Below the pieces are notes generated by a model, which did not search any database, was not told where the DNA came from, and saw only the letters and a list, made by a program, of their open reading frames with translations. From Metaphire vulgaris (Eukaryota; Annelida; Clitellata; Crassiclitellata; Megascolecidae): DNA of 64,000 bases. The DNA is taken from assembly GCA_018105865.1 (NCBI GenBank), contig CM030863.1, positions 313,001-377,000 on the forward strand, read 5' to 3'. Below, piece after piece: positions 24,233 to 64,000 of this stretch (position 1 is the first letter of the stretch; every line of letters begins with the position of its first letter). Made by a program: the position numbers and the translations under genes.

Positions 24233-25655
24233 AGAGGAGGAGGAGGAGTCTCGAATCGATTTATCTGATAGTGGGATCGGAATTAAAGGAATCGACAAAC
24301 ACATTGGACGGAACACTCATCCACCGATAGGTTCAGCTGTACGACATCCGTTGAACCACTGCTTACCCGGCAGCCCCATCTACCCCGCTCTCCCCCACAC
24401 CACTCAGAACGAGTGCTACAGCGACCGGTTAGGGATGTTGGCGCATGCGCAGTCGTCATGCTAGTTGAAAAGACGTCGGTCAGATAAAAATGTGGGGGGA
24501 ATCAGTCGAAGACTCATTCGCCACCTGGTGACGATAAATGCCGAACGAACGGCTGTCGAGGATTTGCGATTTAAGCAGAAAACATCGATCTTTAATTAGA
24601 GCGTCGAATGATCAACAGACTGACGACGACCGAATATAGGCCTAGGCGTATACAGTTGAATGGAATAGATTATAATTATAAGAAGAACTTCCATGCAGTG
24701 TGCTTAGTCGACTGTTTGTCCAGATGTCGTAACAACCACTTCTGTTCTAAATGGTCTTAGGATCATCTTAGGATCTCTTCAACTTATAATAAACGCTCAG
24801 TCTACGCCTTAGAAGGTTTTACCAACTGAGCAGACGTTGCATTTTGAATAGATTCAATGAAAAAGGTCTTGGCATTGCAAATAAGCGACAGCTGACTGAG
24901 TTGAAAAGACTCTTTGCGTATATTTCGGCGTTTTATTCGGCGATAACGAATGGATTTTCCTTTGACGATTGAACTCTGGCGAGCGAGCGTCGCTCTCAGC
25001 GACAGCGCTTTGAAGAGATCCTACGGAATTCTAATTTCTAACAGAGTAGTTTCTTCTTAGCTTTTACTCTACTCTACAGCGTTCTTTATTATTCGTTGGC
25101 GCTTAAATATTTTCCGTAGATCTCCACAATAGCTTCGTCCTCGTTAGATGCGTTTCGTTATAATTCTGATATCCTGGATATTGCCTTGCTTCTTATGCGG
25201 TTAGTATTTCATGAGCCATCTGCCGATATCTTGGTACATTATTAAGTAGCACTATAGAAGCTGATGATGGGAATGGATGGATCAATTTATGGGTTTATTC
25301 CCCCATAACTTCACATCGCAAAAGGAGTTGAAAGACCTTTCACCGAAATTCTGCTGACTTCGTTCTTTGTTTTGTGCTCCAGAATCATCAAAACAAAAGC
25401 TGAATAAGACGCCGACAATAAATGAAATGTGGAGAAAGCAAATATTCTTCAGTCGATCGAAGGATGCAGAACAGAATACAAAGCACAGACAGTGAACGGG
25501 CGGAGGAGGAGGGAGGAGGAGGAGGAGGAGGAGGAGGCGTAGGCCATCTGGTGTCAGAAGCAGCGATTGATTTGCTTCGTCCTGACGATTCGATGAAAGC
25601 GCCAAACGACGACATTACGCATGGTTACGGGAGCTGGATGGACCCGCCCTCGTGT
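24233..25655. other. Spacer upstream of the membrane-protein gene
   Basis: No gene supported. The GGA-rich run near 25501-25536 yields a proline- or glycine-rich open frame only because of its composition. Confidence 0.6.
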
Positions 25656-25680
25656 CACGTGACGCCGTCGGCTATAAAAG
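25656..25680 (+). promoter_or_regulatory. Candidate promoter: E-box plus TATA box
   Basis: CACGTGAC at 25656 is followed 10 bp later by TATAAAAG at 25673-25680 in otherwise GC-rich sequence. This would start transcription near 25705, upstream of the membrane-protein exon at 26557. No initiation data are available, so it remains a sequence-based candidate. Confidence 0.45.
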
Positions 25681-26227
25681 CCGGAAGCGAGTTATATCGT
25701 CTGGACTCTGGATACGCCCCTCTGTTCCGTCGACGTGTCGTAATGTCATTTCCAGGAAGTGCAAGACAAACACCAGTACCGCACTCGGATGGGATGCAAT
25801 GCTCGCTCAGCGCCAAGTTCTTAACGCCTTCAATCTGAACCAATGCATATCGGCAATCTATCGTCCGTCCTTCTCTCGTTCCTCTTCCATCGCTTCCTCT
25901 TCCACTGCTCCACTTCCCTCTTCTCTCCAGTCCAAAGGGGAATGGGGTGGTGCGCAGTGTGGCATGGATTGCATCTCCTGCGAAATAAACCAGATGCTAA
26001 CATCTCGGAGAGAGAAAGAGAGAGGGAGAGAGGGAGGGAGAGAGGGAGGAAATAGCTGCAAAGTTTATCATTCGTCTGAAATTGCCGCTGACGAACTAAA
26101 AAATTTATGGTGTATTATGAGATTGGCTCTGTACTGCTATAAACATCTCACTTAAAGCTGAAGACATGCGGTCATAGAACACAAAACGTGGACGATAAGG
26201 TCGACAGAAATCATTTTCCATCGAGCG

Positions 26228-26480
26228 CTCCATTATTCTGTTATTCTGTTATTCTGTTATTTCTATTATTCTGTTATTCTGTTATTTCATTATTTTGTTA
26301 TTCTGTTATTCCATTATTCTGTTATTCTGCTTTTCCATTATTCTGTTATTCTACTATTCTGTTATTCCACTAGTATTCCGTTATTTTATCATTTAATTAT
26401 TCTACTATTCTGCTATTTCTATTTATTATTCTTTTATTCTGTTATTCTATTATTCTGTTATTTCTATTATTATAACATTC
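26228..26480. repeat. Degenerate TTATTCTG repeat
   Basis: TTATTCTG, TTATTCCA and TTATTTCTA units alternate for about 250 bp, ending about 75 bp before the splice acceptor at 26556. On the plus strand it is a long pyrimidine-rich tract. Confidence 0.9.
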
Positions 26481-26556
26481 TGTTCACTAATAGACAAGCT
26501 GACTAACAATTGGAAGAATTATTTAAATGTAGTTGCTGTTGTTGTTGTTGTTACAG

Positions 26557-27750
26557 GTGTTCGGATCGAATAAAACCTTTCAATATTCTAACTGGTTGCC
26601 AAGGAAACAGTCAGAGCAGCATTTAGCAAACGTGGAGAAATTGATGCAAAAGTGTGTTTCTATAGTTGACAACAGTAAACCTAACACGATACAAAGGCCA
26701 CTATACAATAGACCTTTGAAAAATAGTAAGTTCAGATTTTCCGGAACTGTTCTAGAGATCGCGATGGGAAATTCCGTTCGTCTGGAGAGCGGAGAAACAG
26801 CCACACAGGTCAACTGGACGGAAGCCACAACCGAATCGCCGACAGGGGCCGGGGGCTCCTTTGCCTTCCGGATGTCAGACATTCTCACGGAAGTCGAGAA
26901 AGACTCGAGAAGAGAGAATCAGTCGAAGCACCACTATTCGACCTTCTTCGTTCTCCTCCTCGCCGTGCTCTTCTTCGGATTAACTCTGAGCGTCACGCTA
27001 GCCGCGGCAGTATTCTGCCGCAAAAAGAACGCGGTATTCGTCTTCCAGAAAGCAGAACAAAAAGAGGACGGAAGAACCTACGAGATGATGACAAATAACA
27101 ACAACACAGAGGAAGAAGAAGAAGAAGAAGAAGAAGAAGAAAGGTCATGGAGTAAAGGAAGACCTGGAATAGATCGCAGATGGAAAAGGCAGAATCAGTT
27201 CGATGGAGTCGAGATCGGTGGAACGGTCATTGAGCCTCTCTCTTCTTCAGAGGACAAGGAAGACAGATTCCAGTCTCAAGTCCTTCTTCGCAGTTCACTC
27301 AAAACTCTCGGAGGAGGAGGAGGAGGAGGAGGAAAAGAAGAGGAGAGGAGGAGGAGGAGGAGGAGGAAGACAGAGGAACCGGCTTCCTGCGTCTTACGGC
27401 GATTCTCGGACGACGTGACGTTCTCTGACATCGAAGCCCTCGACGGTCGATCATCACGGGTCTGTACAGGGTCGTTCCAAGGTTCTATCTCTTCATCTGA
27501 AGACACCGTCTCTGAAGTCACAACAGCCGAACACCTGGGTCTACCTGGTAAAAGGTCAACGAAGGTCACCAGTGGACAAGATGAGACAGACGCTTTCCAC
27601 GATTCGTTTCGGTTTTCTTCGGAAGACGAAGAACTTCCGGGCGACGACTTCCGCTTTCCCTGCGAACAAATTAATGCGAGACAAAGACAGGAAAACGGAA
27701 GTTTGCTTTCTGGAAAGAGATTCCAAAGTGTAGAGAAGAGCCATCTTTAA
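26557..27750 (+). CDS. Last exon of an unrecognised single-pass membrane protein
   Basis: The exon opens after a good acceptor (TTGTTGTTACAG) with GTG TTC GGA and runs 397 codons to TAA. No ATG fits the start, so upstream exons must exist; I could not place them between 25700 and 26550. The first 125 residues look extracellular, with N-glycosylation sequons (NKT, NWT). A 24-residue hydrophobic span (FFVLLLAVLFFGLTLSVTLA, near 26941-27012) is followed by basic CRKKN, the usual cytoplasmic stop-transfer signal. The tail of about 240 residues is very acidic and Ser/Glu-rich, with Glu runs and a Gly run encoded by purine triplet repeats. The overall form suggests a type I receptor or adhesion-like protein. 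No family is recognised. Confidence 0.6.
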   Translation: MFGSNKTFQYSNWLPRKQSEQHLANVEKLMQKCVSIVDNSKPNTIQRPLYNRPLKNSKFRFSGTVLEIAMGNSVRLESGETATQVNWTEATTESPTGAGGSFAFRMSDILTEVEKDSRRENQSKHHYSTFFVLLLAVLFFGLTLSVTLAAAVFCRKKNAVFVFQKAEQKEDGRTYEMMTNNNNTEEEEEEEEEEERSWSKGRPGIDRRWKRQNQFDGVEIGGTVIEPLSSSEDKEDRFQSQVLLRSSLKTLGGGGGGGGKEEERRRRRRRKTEEPASCVLRRFSDDVTFSDIEALDGRSSRVCTGSFQGSISSSEDTVSEVTTAEHLGLPGKRSTKVTSGQDETDAFHDSFRFSSEDEELPGDDFRFPCEQINARQRQENGSLLSGKRFQSVEKSHL

Positions 27751-27887
27751 AGACGCAAGCGCCTCATTCAAATATATGACCGCAGACACGCTCTAAACCG
27801 CGACTGCCTGCTGCTCTGCGTGGTATGGTTACCCCAATCCAGAATACATGAACAGTCTTACTGGTCTAATGCTGCACATTATCCTAC

Positions 27888-27950
27888 AAATTATAATTAA
27901 TTATTATAACAACAGAATCTAGATTCTGTTATAATAATTAAATATAATTT
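27888..27950. repeat. 63-bp near-perfect palindrome
   Basis: Arms AATTAATTATTATAAC and GTTATAATAATTAA flank the perfect centre AGAATCTAGATTCT; one extra AAC breaks the symmetry. It could be a very small MITE or form a cruciform. Confidence 0.75.
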
Positions 27951-28189
27951 GTCTAGCAGTTTTCTTATTTTCTAGTTCGTGTTGATGACCTGTTTGCAGT
28001 TATCAAACCATTTGCATTTTCTTTTAGTGCAATACTCATCTGCATGGAATTGCAGCAGGAGTTTTACTAGGATATTATTGGTTAGAGCAGTTGTATAGTT
28101 GTCCTGCCGTGTTACAATACAAGGCCTCGGTTGTTGTTGTTTTCAATGCAATTAATTAAACGCACCAGAGGAGATTATCAACGAGCGCA

Positions 28190-28375
28190 GCATTGGAGAA
28201 TGTTAGGACCAAGAGGCAGGCCAAGAGCACAGATGGCGACGATGCTATTGACGCTGACTGACCTTTTCGGCTTGACCTGGTTCTAATTCGATTTGGATTT
28301 GGTGCGTCGTCGGCTGATGCCCTTGTCATTACGAATAATGGCGCCATAGAAGTTGCTTGATTGATTGATTGACTG
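28190..28375 (+). mobile_element. SINE-like 3' segment, copy 2
   Basis: GATTTGGATTTGGTG, TCGGCTGATGCCCTTGTCAT and TGGCGCCATAGAAGTT match the copy at 8262-8375. This copy ends in (TTGA)n. Confidence 0.65.
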
Positions 28376-29204
28376 TGTTGGAGATCCACAAGTGTTGACG
28401 ATTATATCTGTCCGTTTGACGCCTGCTTAAAGCAGAAACTGTTGGATCAAAATTTCGACATTAGACGATTAGCACCTAGCAGTTATCAGCTGTGAATAGC
28501 GAAGTGAATCTACAGTTGCTTAAAAAGAAAACAACTAGCATTTTATGGTGATATTCTTTTTTGTCTTTTTTCAAATGCAACTCTAAGATTAACAACAGAA
28601 CAAAACTCATCTCAATTATAATTAAAGCAAATCTTAAATCTAAATTTATTCAAGTGTTTCCGAAAAGCTTTTTAATCGTATAAGCAACTATTTCAAAATT
28701 TCCGAAATATAAGTCTTTTTCTTAAGCGCATAAGCGTCTTGTCTTCTTAACTGATAACGTAATCTATTATTGTCTTAGTCTAAGAAGCGTATAGATTGTG
28801 TGTTCCGTTTGTCGAGTCCGGGGATAGCTTCATGTGTAGAGGTCCTCTGGTGTCAGATCTGTGCCTCGGCGTTTCCCGCTGAATAGAAGCCAAAGACGAC
28901 ATCAGGAATTATTATTAACTGAAGACGTTTTATGATGAAATTACTATTGTTAAAATTATTAATCTCGACAAAACAGTAGACTTAAACATAAAGTACAGTA
29001 GAATCCCGTTAATACAGCATAAATTCGTTATAATGCATGATTAGCGGGTCTGTAAATTTAGCACGTCATATCCAGCAGGTCTACCATCCAATACGGTAGC
29101 GCACCACAAAGGACCTTACATTGCGGTACGTTACAACTGAGGATACGTTAAAACGGAGTCATCTATAAAGAAGTTCTACTGTACATATACATCTACAGCG
29201 TTTT

Positions 29205-29370
29205 CGAAAGTAGCCCATCAGTAGTTGCTTATTCTTAGGCACATAATCTTAATATGATGTAGCCATAGCCAAAAGGTGAGGGTCTGTCAGGCAGGGTCAT
29301 TTTATCCGATGGTCACTGTGGTTGGGACGTTGCAGCTTCGGGGAAAATAGTTTTGTTGAAGAGAATTCCT
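29205..29370 (+). repeat. Dispersed repeat (AGCG-TTTTCGAAAGTAG family), copy 1
   Basis: TTCGAAAGTAGCCCATCAGT, GCTTATTCTTAGGC and the following AAGGTGAGGGTCTGTCAGGC align with 41930-42110 (TTCGAAAGTAGTACCACAGT, GCTTATTCTAAGGC). Both contain an AGCGYTTTCG start. Probably a SINE. Confidence 0.55.
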
Positions 29371-29462
29371 TTTAGTTTAGATCGAAAGACTTATGAGATG
29401 AAGCGAAGGAAATGACGATTGGAAACCCGTTTTCTGACTATGCTGTAGACAGCGGGGCGCGA

Positions 29463-29494
29463 GTGAGTGGGTGGGTGGGTGGGTGGGTGGGAGG
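29463..29494 (+). repeat. (GGGT)n tract with G-quadruplex potential
   Basis: Five or more GGG runs separated by single T bases meet the standard G-quadruplex pattern. It lies in the spacer 3' of the mosaic gene. Confidence 0.8.
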
Positions 29495-29653
29495 GTGAAG
29501 GTAAGGGTGGATGGTAAAGGTAAGGGTGGATGCTGGAATTGAGCTCCAGCAGAGTTTTGATGCAGACAATGAGAAAACGCGATTGCAAGCACAGACGTCA
29601 TAAGCCTAAGTAAGATAGTAAGATGGCTACTTTGTAATCATGTATATCAATCT

Positions 29654-29659
29654 TTTATT
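29654..29659 (-). terminator. Candidate poly(A) signal of the mosaic mucin gene
   Basis: TTTATT on the plus strand is AATAAA on the minus strand, 165 bp past the stop codon at 29824-29826. It is the first good signal downstream. Confidence 0.5.
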
Positions 29660-29823
29660 TACTTTACATAATAGGAGTGAAATGGGTTGCAATAGAGAAA
29701 TATAGGCTACTATTGAGTTTAGACCTCTGAATACTAATGGTTACGCTCAAGACCCAACTGAAGTCTGAAATGGCTGTGGTCTGAAAACAGTGAAAATAGG
29801 ATGATATTTTGACGGCAGAGCCT

Positions 29824-64000
<34,177 letters not shown>

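Larger units (their letters stand above)
27751..29653. other. Non-coding spacer between convergent genes
   Basis: It holds the 3' UTR of the membrane-protein gene, a palindrome at 27888-27950, two repeat-family copies and a GGGT tract. No coding frame supported. Confidence 0.65.

Noticed and set aside
25388..25615. Proline-run frame on the minus strand
   Set aside because: It derives from a GGA repeat and has no other support.

Overview
The window is animal nuclear DNA. It has intron-rich protein genes with GT-AG (and some GC-AG) splice sites, long AT-rich non-coding tracts, abundant microsatellites and many short non-autonomous transposons. The gene families (transgelin/calponin, wolframin, ethanolamine phosphotransferase, a VWD/C8/TIL/LDLa/cystine-knot mucin) fit an invertebrate metazoan. 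A marine deuterostome is possible, but the sequence alone does not settle the phylum.

Plus strand, left to right: (1) a four-exon transgelin/calponin-like gene (3117-6511, 210 aa); (2) a six-exon wolframin gene (7841-12092, 807 aa); (3) a nine-exon ethanolaminephosphotransferase 1 gene (13966-19968, 394 aa); (4) a transposon-rich gap with a 1.45-kb array of a 33-bp minisatellite (22288-23741); (5) the last exon of an unrecognised single-pass membrane protein with an acidic tail (26557-27750), about 0.9 kb downstream of a TATA/E-box promoter candidate. All exons of genes 1-3 were joined by matching splice phases.

Minus strand: from beyond the right edge down to 29824 runs one very large secreted mosaic gene. 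About 35 exons can be chained by intron phase. In protein order they give C8 (cut by the edge)-TIL-VWC-like, VWD-C8-TIL, four LDL-receptor class A domains, Ser/Thr/Pro linker exons, two copies of an unrecognised two-exon domain (X-Y) alternating with linkers, a VWC-like cassette (A-B-C-D), a linker, one giant mucin exon (33800-40784, 96-bp/32-aa repeats), a second copy of the A-B-C-D cassette, and a C-terminal cystine knot. The architecture is a hybrid of SCO-spondin (VWD plus LDLa plus CTCK) and gel-forming mucins (PTS core plus CTCK). The gene grew by local duplication: a 2.02-kb segment carrying X-Y-Z exons with introns, a 362-bp linker-exon duplication, and the VWC cassette on both sides of the mucin core. 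The mucin array as read here contains frame breaks.

Mobile DNA: several hAT-type MITE families with 8-bp target duplications, an 80-bp TTAA-flanked MITE in three near-identical copies, non-LTR retrotransposon 3' ends with (AAT)n tails, tRNA-derived SINEs and an 834-bp foldback element. Apart from regulated expression of the separate genes, nothing suggests operons or functional clustering.
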